In this document: positions 20,913-32,180 of the stretch, one piece after another
How the letters are laid out: the number at the start of each line of letters is the position of its first letter
Numbering within the stretch: position 1 is the first letter of the stretch
DNA from: Isoetes taiwanensis
Taxonomy: Eukaryota; Streptophyta; Lycopodiopsida; Isoetales; Isoetaceae
Direction of reading: 5' to 3'
NCBI GenBank assembly: GCA_021234155.1
Contig: JAJEKV010000031.1
Location: forward strand, 8,260,748-8,324,747
DNA length: 64,000 nt
Program-made: the position numbers and the translations under genes
Notes under the pieces: model-generated
Told to the model about the DNA's origin: nothing
Seen by the model: only the letters and a program-made list of their open reading frames with translations
The model's database searches: none

Positions 20913-22405
20913 TTACATCACAGACTGTTGCTTCAAGATAGTCGATTTGACTTCTGCACATGGCAAGACAAGCCCTCTGTTGCCCAAAACTGTCGTGTTT
21001 TCATCCTGTGCTCCTTGGCCAACTATGCCAACAATACCTCCAGAGACATATGCATTTTTCCTGATATGTGTCCTTTCCATGATTGTGCAATTCTCCAACA
21101 TAGCCCCATCTTCTATAACACAGCCTGGTCCTATAGAAACATCTGGACCTATTCGGCATCCCTCAGAAAGGTGCACACCTCTACCCAAAACTGTTGTGTT
21201 TTCAGCTCGGGCCCCTTGGCCCACTGTAGATTGCCAACCAACAATACTTCCAGATACATATGCATTTTTCTTAACACATGCCCCCTCCATGATTGCACAA
21301 TTTTCCAATCTAGCCCCATCTTCTATAACACAGCTTGGCCCAATAGAAACATTTGGACCTATTAGGCATCCCTGGCCAATACGTGCCCTTGCATCAATGA
21401 GGACATTTCCTATCACATGCTCATTGTTCGAGAGCTTTTCAGAAAAACTGGCCCTCAAGGAATCTAGATAAAGATGTAAGCCTGTGATGTAATCCTTTGG
21501 CTGTCCAATATCCATCCAAAAACCTGGCAAGTCCATAGCGTACAATTGCTTTTCTTTAGCAATTTTAGGAAAAATATCCTTTTCGAGAAAGGAACGCTTA
21601 AGCTCAATCCTGTTCAAAGTACTGGGATTCAAAAGATAAATGCCTGCATTGATCTTGTTGCCTACAAAAATCTGTGGCTTCTCTACAAACCTTTCAACCT
21701 GACCTGTCTCTTCGTCCATCAAGACCACCCCATATTTTGATGGTTCCTCTACCTGGAAGCAAGCAGGATATATTTCTGATATTAGCATACAAAAACAAAG
21801 TAAAGATATATTTTTTTCTTTATGAATAATTTTAGTAAGGAAACATGTACCTTAATAACCATGATGGAGGCCTCTTTTCCATGTTGCTCGTGAAATTTGA
21901 TCATATCACTTAGAGGATACTCGCATATCACATCACTGTTGAGAACAAAAAATGGTTCCCCAGATCCACTCAAAAGCTTATCCTTTGCTAGGGCCAAAGG
22001 GCCGGCTGTGCCTAATGGATCATGCTCTTGCGAAAGAGTTATCTTGATGCCAAATCTTGTTTCATACTCTCTTACAAAACTCAGCATACGTTCCGGTTTA
22101 TAATTGATTGCTAGAATCACCTCATCCACACCAACTGCAATCAATGCTTCTATCTGCATTACGAATCAATTAAATTATGCTTCTAATTTGAGTATCTAAC
22201 TCCACAATTGTCGAAAAAAGAAAGGAGCAAGTTTTTACAAGACGATCAACGCAAAAAATGGGAAAAAGAAAAGATTCAAAAACCTAACCTGGTGAACGAT
22301 CATAGGCTTATTAGCAAAATCAAGGAGTGGTTTAGGTACACTGAGTGTAAGGGGTTGCAACCGAGTTCCAAGACCGCCAACAAGAATCAGAGCTTTCATC
22401 TTCAT
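20913..22405 (-). CDS. mannose-1-phosphate guanylyltransferase (GDP-mannose pyrophosphorylase)
   Basis: The enzyme joins GTP and mannose-1-phosphate to make GDP-mannose in the cytosol, feeding ascorbate, N-glycan and cell-wall synthesis (plant VTC1/CYT1 family). Three exons: 22405-22289, 22153-21851 and 21752-20913, all with GT-AG introns and intact joins, giving about 419 codons. The first exon carries [18 protein letters not shown], the nucleotidyltransferase signature with the K of PKP. Exon 2 has [14 protein letters not shown], the metal-binding D. Exon 3 has FVEKP and NAGIYLL. The C-terminus is the left-handed beta-helix of hexapeptides (IGxxVSIGPxCVIEDGA) and ends ILKQQSVM. The usual plant protein is about 360 residues; the excess is explained by a tandem duplication of the beta-helix (two units at about 21374-21184 and 21183-20985). 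The start could be either of two close ATGs (22405 or 22399). Confidence 0.92.
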
Positions 22406-22489
22406 CGCAATGCAAGAATCAAGCCTAGGGTGAAAATTTTGACGGGCTTTGTTTAATGCCAAACCGATTTGCACCTTTTGCGACAAACC

Positions 22490-25400
22490 TTTTTCTTTTT
22501 GGGTTACCCCGGCGACCTTTTCTTTTGGGTTACCCGGCTACTTTTTTTTTAGCTTTACAACTCTGATTCAATTTGCCCTGATTCAAAGTGGAAAAGGAAC
22601 CATAAAAGAACCCACAAGCACTAAGGCTGAGGATGCAATGTGCGAGGGGGCTCAAGAGGGAACCCACACCATATGAAACACGCAAAGAACCACCCAAGCA
22701 AGAATGCATAAGCCACCCATGAAGCACTAAGCGAACCTCATAAAGACAGAAGCACGATCCCAAAAATCGCATACAAGAGATGAGAAGCAAACTTAAAGCA
22801 TGCGCGCAAAGCAATATCCAACCCCAATGACAAGCATCACATACCATGCAAGAGGGAGAGGATAGAAACCTCTAGAGAGGGTTACACCCCCTCCCCAAGG
22901 ACAACACATGAAGCTAAAACCCCATATCACTAAGGAGTCAAACCTGGAAGTGTGACGAGCCTGCCGAGTTGACCCTCTAGGCAACTCGGGATCTTGTCAA
23001 TACTGTGCTAATTCTAGGTTGGCGTGACAAACAATTGGATATGGTGAAGAATTGAATCTTCCTCTTGCACAGTTGAAATGACACGCTCAAAACTCAATAA
23101 GCAAAATACTTATGATCTCAGTATAATCAGATAACATTACATCCAAAGAATCCATATTCTCAACAAATATAATATCTAATTGTGAACAATTCAACCCAGG
23201 AGCTTCGCTCAACCATGATCCTCAGTTGCACCGGGCCGCCATCCCTTGCTTATTCATCGCACATGCATTCACCGGGTTAGTCCTCGTGACTAAGTGGGGA
23301 TCCCCGGTCCACATCGCATGCATGGAAATACTCGCAAATCTCTGGATAAGCATAAACACGCATTTAAAAATCCCACGCGAGTACAAATTGCTAAGACAAT
23401 GACAACATAATCCAAAGAAATATCAACATGAACATCGGCAAGACATAGTCAAAAATACCAAACCATCATGATACATAGCTCCGGGACAATGGGAAGCTCA
23501 CCCCGGCCTACATGCGGGCCCCCGTTAGCAGAGAAATGCCCGGCCACCACATTCCGAGCCCCGCTGGCGGAGTTGGTGGGGTGAACCTCGTATCGCAGAT
23601 ACCCCTTCCCAAAATTTCGTCGCCCGGCTACGGAGGACCTCTTACCATGGAGTCACAGAGGTGACATAGCATCCTGATCAGGGAAACTACGCCCGGTGTC
23701 ACAGAGCACAAGAACCACAGAGAATCACAGATGAACATGAGCATGCCGGAGCAACCTAGGCCACCGAACCTAGAAGTCCGACCCCGGAGGTTCCAAGGGA
23801 CATAATCAAATACCAAGAACGACAGTGGAACAATGCAAGACCATAACATGTGAAGTTCATTAGACAATCTACGATAAATGTGCCTAGATCATACTCTTGC
23901 CGATGTTGCCTGTACAACTTGCCCATGTTGAAGTAGCTAACTTAATGATCCAAACATGTTGAGGAAGTCACAAGCCTAACTATCATTGATGTAGCTCCCA
24001 TACCTATGTACTTCACTGAACAAGGAAAAACAACATTCCAAACAATGCAAACTTACCTCAGAACCATTCTCCCATGAGGATAATCCATTAGCTACGATGC
24101 TTTTGTTAAAATATTGCAACAACTTAGAAACTTACAGATATACACTTAGACGAATAGTGCTCCATGCCATAGCCTCATCTGGACACTCCATATACCTCAT
24201 ATTACTCTCTCGGCCCAACTTCTCCGGGTCTCCAAAGTTCCAACATGCTTTCTTTCTTTAAAATTATTAGCTAAGGTTTTAATATTCCATATTAAAACCC
24301 CCAAGTTCCTTAGCTTTCAATTTAATAGCACATCTAATGCATGTTCTCGAAATCACGCACTGCCAGCTTAAAAACCCACTCCGTCTCATGACCGTAACTG
24401 CATATAACATCTGTCAAAGGATTCCAGACCTAGGCCCCATCTCCGGGACATCCCCAAAAGCCCAAAATTACGATTAGCTTATTATTCTTATAAATGCATC
24501 ATATATTCTCTTAGTTAAATTATTTCCACCATTCATAGAATGCTAATTCTTACTGTTGTTATTATTATGCCCAGCTCTTCATGCTCAAATTTCCTATGCT
24601 GGCTAGGCCTTTCCTTAAGCCAAGGCACAACCCAATTCCTTCTATGATTACATAGCTTTATAGTTTTTAACATGCAAACAATGAATTCAAAGCAACAAAT
24701 TGGCAATTCCAGATATAAACAACAAATCAAGACCAAAACCCAAAAGTTACAGGAAACAAACGGACAGGAAGCAGCATAGACCTATTTCGGCCCCTTTGGC
24801 TCTGATTTTAGCATCGATTCTCCACTTACTTACAGCCCACAACCCAAATCGATCTGCTCCCAACTCAAATCAACCCGATTCAACTGGTTTTGATGCATTT
24901 TGAGGCAGTTGGGTCACTGGAGGATCTCTTCAAACACTGCGGAACAGCCATGTCGACTCGTGATTCATTCCAACCAGCCCTGTAGCTTCAATTTCGGCCC
25001 ATTTGGGTGCTATTGCAGCCCATTTCCAGGAGTCTCAGAGCTGGATTATTGCTGCCTCAAAGCTGAACCAGCTTTTGGGCTCTATCCATAAGCCTTGAAG
25101 TGATTCAAATTCGACTCTATCGTCTCAAATCTGACTGCTAGGCAGCAATTTCGGCCTTCCTAACTTTGCCCAGCTGCTTGGGAAGAGCCCATATGCTTCT
25201 ATTAAGTTTCCTCAACCATTCCACAGTTAGATCCAGTGCTATCTATTTAACAAAGCCTGTAAATTCCATCTCTGAATCTAGGTTCACATCAATAGATAAG
25301 CAACTCCCAATCCTTTATCAGAAAGCATGAGCCAATCATAGCAACAGCCATATGATCTATAGAATCTAGAGAAAAGCCCCCACCTGAAAGAGAAGAACGA

Positions 25401-26020
25401 TCTGATGCAGTCTCTTCAAGCTCTTGCCTCCACAACTTGGATGCAATCCTCCTCCGGGTGCCTCTGCAACTCAATACCTTCTCGAGCTCCTCTCTTGCAA
25501 AAATTCCTCACGTACCACAAAAAGCCCTCTTTTCCAATATTGCCTTTTTTTTATAAACCCTTTGTTTACATGAGCTCATGTTGCATGGATGCCACAAGTA
25601 CATATACAACTCATATACGTACCATACACAAATGCGTATACTGAACCATTAAGTGGCCAGGTCCGTTACAGGAAGAATCTCTCAAGCCATGCTATAGGGC
25701 CTACTAATCATATCCTATCCATTGCACCCCCTAATGGTCCTAAAGGATCTCACAAAGAAGAAGAGGAAGTGGGACCTCCCCCCTCAAAAAGAAGCACAGA
25801 GGCTGAGGTAGGGCAACAATGGAAGCATGCTCCCTCGCGACTGGCCAATAAGAAGCACAAAAGTCAATGAGGAAAAGGAGGTCGAGAAGAAGGAGGCCAA
25901 CACAAAAAGGCAAAAGAAAGGAAAACCCATCCACCAACGATGGCAAGATAGAGCTAACCCAACACTCGAAACAAAACTCCATCGACAAGTACCTGCACCA
26001 GGAGCACAAACACACCCACA
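22490..26020. other. 3.5-kb stretch without a recognisable gene
   Basis: Both strands were examined. Long stops-free pieces are short and match no family. Sections at 23200-23780 are GC-richer and contain CCCGGCCACC-like words that could be decayed LTR sequence, but I found no paired LTR, PBS or TSD. 24700-25500 is low-complexity coding-like sequence without support. Confidence 0.4.
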
Positions 26021-26965
26021 ACATGGGGGGACTCGTACCACCACCAAGTGTGCAATACAATTCAGGGGTTCAAATCCCTGCAGAGAAACCAGAGCTCCAT
26101 CAAGAAGATAACTTGTACCTGCAAAAGGAGAACAAACACACCCACAACATGGGGGGACTCCATCGAGAAGATAACTTGTACCTGCAAAAAGAGAACAAAA
26201 ACACCCACAACATGGAGGGGGGGGCTCGTACCTCCACCAAGTGTGTAATACATTGGGCAATAAGATATACGATAAACAACATTATCGTTGGGGCTTGCCT
26301 CTAAGCCAGGCACCACGACCAAGAAGATTGGGCAATAAGATATACAATAAAGAGCAAGGCAAGATCCAACCTCCACCATAAAACAAAGCCTGCAAATATA
26401 GCACTACATGACCTTCACACTTGGAGGGACTCTTACCTCCACTAAGTGTATCGTACATATTAAGGGATTAAACCCATGATCCCTAGCATTGAGGCATGCC
26501 CCTTAACTAGGCATCATAACCACTAGGGCTAGACCACAAGATGTAAAAGAACAATGCTTATGTAGCCAAAGCATTCATGGGGTGACTGGTACCTCCACCA
26601 TGAAAAATACAAACTTGAACTATACATGGGGGGGCTAACACCACCACCACCAAGCATGCAATGCATGTCAAGGGATTGAAACCTTGACCCTTGACCACTA
26701 GTCTAAGGGCTTGCCTCTTTGCCATGCACCACAACCAAGAAGGTTGGGCATTACAACGACCAAAAAAGCATAAGCAAAACCCTCAAGGGGAAAGAGAACC
26801 TCCACCATAATACAAAGCCTGCAAACATATAACTAACATAACCATAGCACTTGGGGGGACTCTTACCTCCACCAAGTGTATTATACATACTACGGGTTTG
26901 AACCCATGATCAGTAGCCTTGGGGCATGCCCCTTAGCTAAGCACCATAACCACCAGGCTCAGGAT
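26020..26965 (-). repeat. cluster of tRNA-like SINE-type repeats
   Basis: At least five copies of a unit of about 110 bp (near 26025, 26215, 26425, 26627, 26855). On the plus strand each begins GGGGGACTC(T/G)TACC(T/A)CCACCA, passes AAGTGTAT, and carries GGGTTTGAACCCAT or relatives, then GGCATGCCCCTTAGCTAAG and CACCATAACCACC. On the minus strand this order gives GTGGTTATGGTGC...AGCTAAG (A-box-like) and GGGTTCAAACCC (B box), the layout of a tRNA-derived SINE. The copies are diverged by 10-25% by eye. Confidence 0.55.
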
Positions 26966-27166
26966 ACTTTTACCCTTGATTCGGTGATCCCGGAAATAAA
27001 TATGCCATCCTCTGGGATCCCGGGTCGCTCTCGACGGGGTCCGTTGGAGAGACCCCGTTCTGAGGTATCCCCGCCGTCCAAAGCCCCGTGCAATCGCGGC
27101 CGTCTGCGCCTCAGAGATCCCCGCCTCGGGGATCATCCACGCGATCCCCTCCTCCGGGATCCCCAC
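26966..27166 (+). repeat. left terminal inverted repeat of the MULE
   Basis: This 201-bp segment matches the reverse complement of 31728-31955. The right copy has 28 extra bases in the middle. Shared words include CGGGTCGCTCTCGACGGGG, GATCATCCACGCGATCCCC and CCTCCGGGATCC. Confidence 0.85.
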
Positions 27167-27249
27167 CTGCCGCCGGAAATCGTTAATCCACGGGACGCTA
27201 TCCGCCGAAGCCGATCCCCTCCTCCGATCCCCTAACCCTCTGGACGCGG

Positions 27250-28690
27250 ATCCCCCGTCTTCTCGATAAGAGTCAAAGAGAAGCCTTCATTAATTTACAG
27301 GTCCAGAGGAAGAAAGCAAATGAATTGGAAAGCCAACAATTGCAGATCGAGGAGATAAGGGCACGGATCAGAAACAACACCAAAAATTTAATCTCTGATG
27401 ATGAGCTTTGGCCTCCACTAACCAAAGAGCAGGAGCAAAGTCAATTGGACGCTGATGATGTGAGCGAGGAGGTGGCTGCAGCGGTAGGTAAGTATTCGGC
27501 CCCCACGGCCCTAAACCCGTGTTGCCAAAGGCGTGCCCAAAAATTCTCTGAGGCATCGTGCGCACCCAAAACCCCAAAACCTCCCCTAAATCCATCAATT
27601 CATGGCCCCTAACCGATCCTCGGCTGAAACCGGCCGGGAGAAAATATTCCCAAGCCCAAAGAAGATTATGTCAGATCATCTCAGATTCGTACGATCCACA
27701 TTTTCTAGATTCAGTTTTGGACTACCAAAGAGGTGTTGATGCCGATCGATGGCATTCCCTTCACATTAAATTTCCCCGTGGTGGTTGAGAGCCCCTTCAT
27801 CAAGGTCGGCAAAGAAAGTCAACAAATGTCGAAGTTTTACATCCAAGAAGCCGAGGGCCCTTAAATTTATGACAATCCCTTCCGGCCTCGGGGATCCGGA
27901 GAGCGATGTGGACTCGGATTGCATTGGTTCTTATCTCCCAGTAAGTTTTTAAGTTCTAAAGTTTCTTGAATTTTAGTTTATCATTGCACTCAATTGCTCA
28001 ATTCGCTTTATGCAGGTAATTCTCAAGACTCAATTCCTATCCAGAAAAGGTGCCATCATATCTTCCTGCATCCTGCTGCATTCGGGTTGTTCTTGAGTGG
28101 AAGCAAGGCCGGGTTGGCAGGGGCTTATGAGCAGTTTGCCAAGCTCATCCCTGACAACCCGTTTGGTAGGGCACGCTAGAAGATCCAGACAGCACAATTC
28201 TATTATATTCCTGTCAATGCTGGGTAAACTCTGATCACTTGATTATTTATGTTTTAAATCTATTTTAATTGCCTTTCAATTTGCTATTTCTTAGTGGCCA
28301 TTGGAGCCTTTTCATCTTAGTGACTGATGGCCTGGCGTGTGCTCAGCTTGGAAACCCCTGCCCTTGCATTTTGCACCTTGATTCATATGATCCCTTGCAT
28401 GCATCTACCCGAGAATTTGTCACACTGTAAGTATTCCTCTCTATCTCGAATTATTTAATCTTTTGCATTATGATTTAAGCTAATTTCTTATTGATACTCG
28501 CAGATTCCTCACAGACGTGTTTAAAAGGTGGAGGCATGAGGAAAGTGCATTGTATAATGCACCCTGCATTCCATTAGAAACTCCCCAACAGCACAATAAT
28601 TCGGACTGTGGTGTGTATGTCATAAATTATGTGAAGAAATTTGTTAGAGACATCAGTGGCAAGGAGGATAATGTGAGTCTTTGAGTTTAT
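27250..28690 (+). pseudogene. Ulp1-type (C48) cysteine protease gene of the MULE
   Basis: An N-terminal coiled-coil piece at about 27270-27480 (RKKANELESQQLQIEEIRAR) is followed by frame breaks. The protease lies in exons at about 28018-28170, 28295-28427 and 28502-28672: HWSLFILV holds the catalytic His-Trp, CILHLDSYDPLH the Asp, and PQQHNNSDCGVYVINYVKKF the Gln and the catalytic Cys. Ulp1/SENP enzymes cut SUMO-type proteins. The triad residues are all present, but upstream stops near 27780 and 28180 suggest that this copy is not functional unless spliced differently. Confidence 0.65.
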
Positions 28691-29471
28691 GTTTGTTGTT
28701 TCTTTTTTTTGTGTGCAAGTTTTCAGTTCATGGCTAAATTCATGTTTTAATGCAGGTTCTGATTAACCGTGTAGGTTCAAAAAAGAAGACATAGATTGCA
28801 TGAGGTCAGGCTTCAAGATAATGCTCCAGAAACTGCACGATTGCTTGGCTACAGGGAAGTCCACCTTTTACTTACCCCAGGGTGACACGGGTGATAGTAG
28901 ACCCCAGACCCGCTTGCTAGTTCATGGTCCTTGACATTCTGGTAAAAATCTAAAAATTTGTGAATGTGATAATCTCAAAACTTTGAATGTGAATATTTTC
29001 TTGAACACTTGAATGTGAATATTTTCTTCAAGACTTTAATGTGAACACTGGAACACTTGAATGTATTTTTGGCTTTTGAGTTAGTGTAATTTTATTGTTT
29101 TATGACAGTGCAATGGCTCAATGCACCAAAGTTTAATGTTTCAAAGCTTCCACCAAAGTTTCAACACCAAAGTTTAATGTTTCCACTGTTCCAAGACATT
29201 TCAATGGTTCTATGATAAATAATATATTCATAATTTCAATGGTCGGGCCACTTGATGTTCTTGATGTTCTTCTGCAACCACTTGATCCAAGCCCTCCTCA
29301 CGTGCCATATGCAAATTTGCACGGGCACACTAGGAAAAAACCTATGAAAATAAACAATGTTAGTACAGTTATGATTTGCTTCCAAGGATTAGAGTTTGAC
29401 AAGTTACTTTTTTCACGGCCTTTATCTCAGCATGCAAGAAGGTTGCCAATCAGGATCATCTCGGCATAAGG

Positions 29472-30863
29472 ACTCCTTTAGTGCTTGCATCCACTTTGTT
29501 ATAGCTCCACTCTTTTGAGAATTGGTAATAACGTAAGCCAATGGTAAACCATTGGAATACTCATCAAAGGCGATAAGTGTGAAAAGATAGAACCTGCATT
29601 AAACCATACACAATAATCAAATCAACACACAATAAAAGTTGAGGAAGAACCGCACCTCTTGTCGTTTGTTTTGAAAGTAGAGTCCATGCAAATGGCTCTG
29701 TTCTTGCCAAATCTCAACATGGACTCCCTTTGGATTGGAGTCATAACTCCTAATTGAAACAAGTCTCTTTGCTCATACATGAACACAGAATCTTGATGCC
29801 CACATGTCAATGCTAGTGGGAGGATCTTCATGTAGCTTCCATGTGTTACGAACAATTCCCTTTTCAATACTGTACACGTCCCGAATTTTCAACACATCAT
29901 CCCTACACATGCTTTCATGTCCATTCACTTCAAGTCTCAACCTCCACCTCTCTTCATGCATGTTCATGACACTACGTGGCGTGTGCCATTGGACAAGCTT
30001 CTCTCTTACCCATTCCCTCAATTCTTGTGAGATCCAGGGTGCTAGCTTGAACTTAACTCCAGAGGATGGGTCAACAAACCTACCATGGCAGGGCAAACCT
30101 TGGATATTCTTGTGATCAAACCCATAATAAGTGATATGTGAAAATTCTGGAAGGAAATAGAGTTGCCTGATTGTGAAATGGTACTGGCAGCCCCTACGTA
30201 TGCCCTCTCCCTTCTCAACCCTTTTCCTACGTGTGCCCGGTGGACGTGGTCTTTCCTCAACCACATGAGTGTTTGCTGTCTTGTCTTGAGGTCCATATGA
30301 ACACCAATATCTGTATTGTGCATTACAAGTTAGTTTTGATCTACTAGGTGTAATCCTAATGACAAGCACCTCAAATGACTTAAAAAAACACATAACCTAT
30401 TGGATGGTCCTATTGGATCTTGGACTCATGATTTAAAACACAAACACATGAATCAAACCAATACCTCTTCAACGTCATATAGGAATCCTTGTAGGGTCTT
30501 TTTAACACTCTCTCAGGCACTGAACTTCTTATATAGAAATTGGCAGGTGCTTCACAATTCCTCTGCTCCCCAAGAACGAAATCTTGGCCTCGGTCTGTAT
30601 GGATGTAGCAAGTCCAAACAAGCATCTGGCCACCCCCTTGAATATACAAAATGCTCTTCAGGATACCAATGTAAGTTGCCATGATCAAATAGGCCATTTG
30701 GAGGTGATTCGGGCTGTATTTCAGCCCTAAGCTGAAAAAAAATACATTAAACAGAAAATGACAATGCTTGTTTACAGCCCTTGGAGTTTGCTATGAATGA
30801 AAAAGAATACTTACCTCTTCTCTCTTCTCCTCTAGCCACAGTCGCATTGCGCTCCTCCTCCAT
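29472..30863 (-). pseudogene. MULE transposase
   Basis: Exon 1 starts at 30863 (MEEERNATVARGEE) and ends at a GT donor (GAAGAG/GTAAGT) near 30815. Later segments read CSYGPQDKTANTHVVEERP and ITYYGFDHKNIQGLPCHGR, then WVREKLVQWHTPRSVMNMH, a typical MULE DNA-binding region. Near 29690 RFGKNRAICMDSTFKTND contains the first catalytic D of the MULE DDE core (MDxTFxTN). Beyond 29640 the reading continues into an AYDEYSNG-like segment near 29560. Several frame changes are needed and the C-terminal half of the core is missing, so it looks inactive. Confidence 0.6.
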
Positions 30864-30914
30864 GCCTCGCTACATTGACATCAACATGCAACAGGGAAGA
30901 ACCACACTCAGATG

Positions 30915-31727
30915 GTGATCCCGGAGGGTGGTCTCAGAACGTCCACGTGTTTTCATTGTATTGGTCTATCCGTGCATGGGCTGGCAAAATTCAAACTTCG
31001 ACCACCTGTTTAGTCCACGCCGCTATCTCCACCGTCCAAACGTTGTCATATACTGGCCTCCGGAATCACAGGTGCAAAGGACATGGTGATCCCGGAGGAC
31101 GGTGTAGATCACCGGATCTAACAGCTATCGTCAAACCAACACGGTTTGCATCTAACGGTGATCCCGGAGGATGGGATCCACGTCACCCGATCGGGGATCC
31201 CGGAGGAGGGGATCACCTCGGCGGATAGCGTCCGCCGTTATCAGCCACGGCGGGTGATCCCGGAGGAGGGGATCCACGTCCGGGGTGCCCGGGGATCCCG
31301 GAGGAGGGGATCACCTCGGCGGATAGCGTCCGCCGTTATCAGCCACGGGCGGGTGATCCCGGAGGAGGGGATCCACGTCCGGGGTGACGGGGGATCGCGG
31401 AGGAGGGGATCACCTCGGCGGATAGCGTCCGCCGTTATCAGCCACGGGCGGGTGATCCCGAGGAGGGGATCCGCTGCCCGGTGCCGGGATCCCCGAGGAG
31501 GGGATCACCTCGGCGATAGCGCCCACCATTATCGCCACGCGTGTGATCCCTGAGGGGGGTATCTCAAGGCCCGGTGCCGGGATCCCGAGGAGGGGATCAG
31601 CCTCTACGGATAGCGCCCGCCGCCAGCCACGCACCGGGTGATCCCGAGGGGGGATCCGCTGCCCGGGGTGCCTGGGATCCCTGAGGAGGGATCGGCCGGA
31701 TAGCGCCCCACGCACAGCCAAATAATC
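30915..31727. repeat. subterminal GATCCCGGAGGAGGGGATC minisatellite
   Basis: The palindromic word GATCCCGGAGGAGGGGATC recurs at least a dozen times. From 31186 it falls into units of about 100-130 bp with CACCTCGGCGGATAGCG, CCGTTATCAGCCACGGGCG and CCACGTCCGGGGTG. It lies just inside the right TIR only; the left end has one or two copies. Confidence 0.8.
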
Positions 31728-31955
31728 GTGGGGATCCCGGAGGAGGGGATCGCGTGGATGATCCCGGAGGCGGGGATCTCTGAGGCGCGGACGGCCGTGA
31801 TTGCAAGGGGGTTTGGACGGCGGGGATGGACCGGGCCGACGTGGTGTGTGCCGTACCTCAAAACGGGGTCTCCCCAACGGACCCCGTCGAGAGCGACCCG
31901 GGATCCCGGAGGACGGTATATTTATCTCCGGGATCACCGAATCAAGGGTAAAAGT
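31728..31955 (-). repeat. right terminal inverted repeat of the MULE
   Basis: This 228-bp segment is the reverse complement of 26966-27166 with a 28-bp insertion (near 31830-31857), ending in GGGTAAAAGT. Confidence 0.85.
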
Positions 31956-32180
31956 CATCAGGGCTAGGCAATAAGATAAAGAACAAAAAGAAACTCATTG
32001 GTAGCCAAGGTATTCATAAGGGGACTCGTACCTCCACCATGAATAGATGGGCACCGAAAACATACAACTGGATCTTATCACCACCACCAAGGGGGGGCCA
32101 CCTACCACATATGGAATTGAACCCACAAACTGATGCCCCAAGACATTGGGACTAGTCCCCTTAACCCATTAAGGCAAGGA
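31956..32180 (-). repeat. SINE-like sequence continuing after the MULE
   Basis: CATCAGGGCTAGGCAATAAG continues the SINE context cut at 26965. A further unit at about 32069-32178 has ACCACCACCAAG, AATTGAACCCAC and AGTCCCCTTAACCC, matching the tRNA-like repeats at 26 kb. Confidence 0.5.

Larger units (their letters stand above)
26966..31955. mobile_element. Ulp1-carrying MULE (Mutator-like DNA transposon)
   Basis: Long terminal inverted repeats bound a 5-kb unit that carries a plus-strand Ulp1-type protease gene and a minus-strand MULE transposase. Both ends start ACTTTTACCC, then TTGATTCGGTGATCCCGGA. MULEs with a Ulp1-like gene (KI-MULEs) are known in plants, and this matches that plan. It sits inside a SINE-like unit: the left half ends at 26965 and the right half resumes at 31956. 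A clean 9-bp target duplication is not visible. Confidence 0.7.

Noticed and set aside
20868-21471. Plus-strand frames rich in Cys, Thr and Ser across the pyrophosphorylase exon
   Set aside because: They are the antisense of a well-supported exon and repeat because the beta-helix is duplicated.
23200-23900. Possible LTR in the GC-rich stretch
   Set aside because: No second copy, PBS, polypurine tract or target duplication found in the window.
26680-26970. Functional tRNA genes
   Set aside because: B-box-like words are present, but no complete cloverleaf could be drawn by eye; a SINE origin fits better.
31146-31958. Arg/Pro-rich frames in the MULE end
   Set aside because: Products of the GATCCCGGAGG minisatellite and TIR; they change with repeat register.
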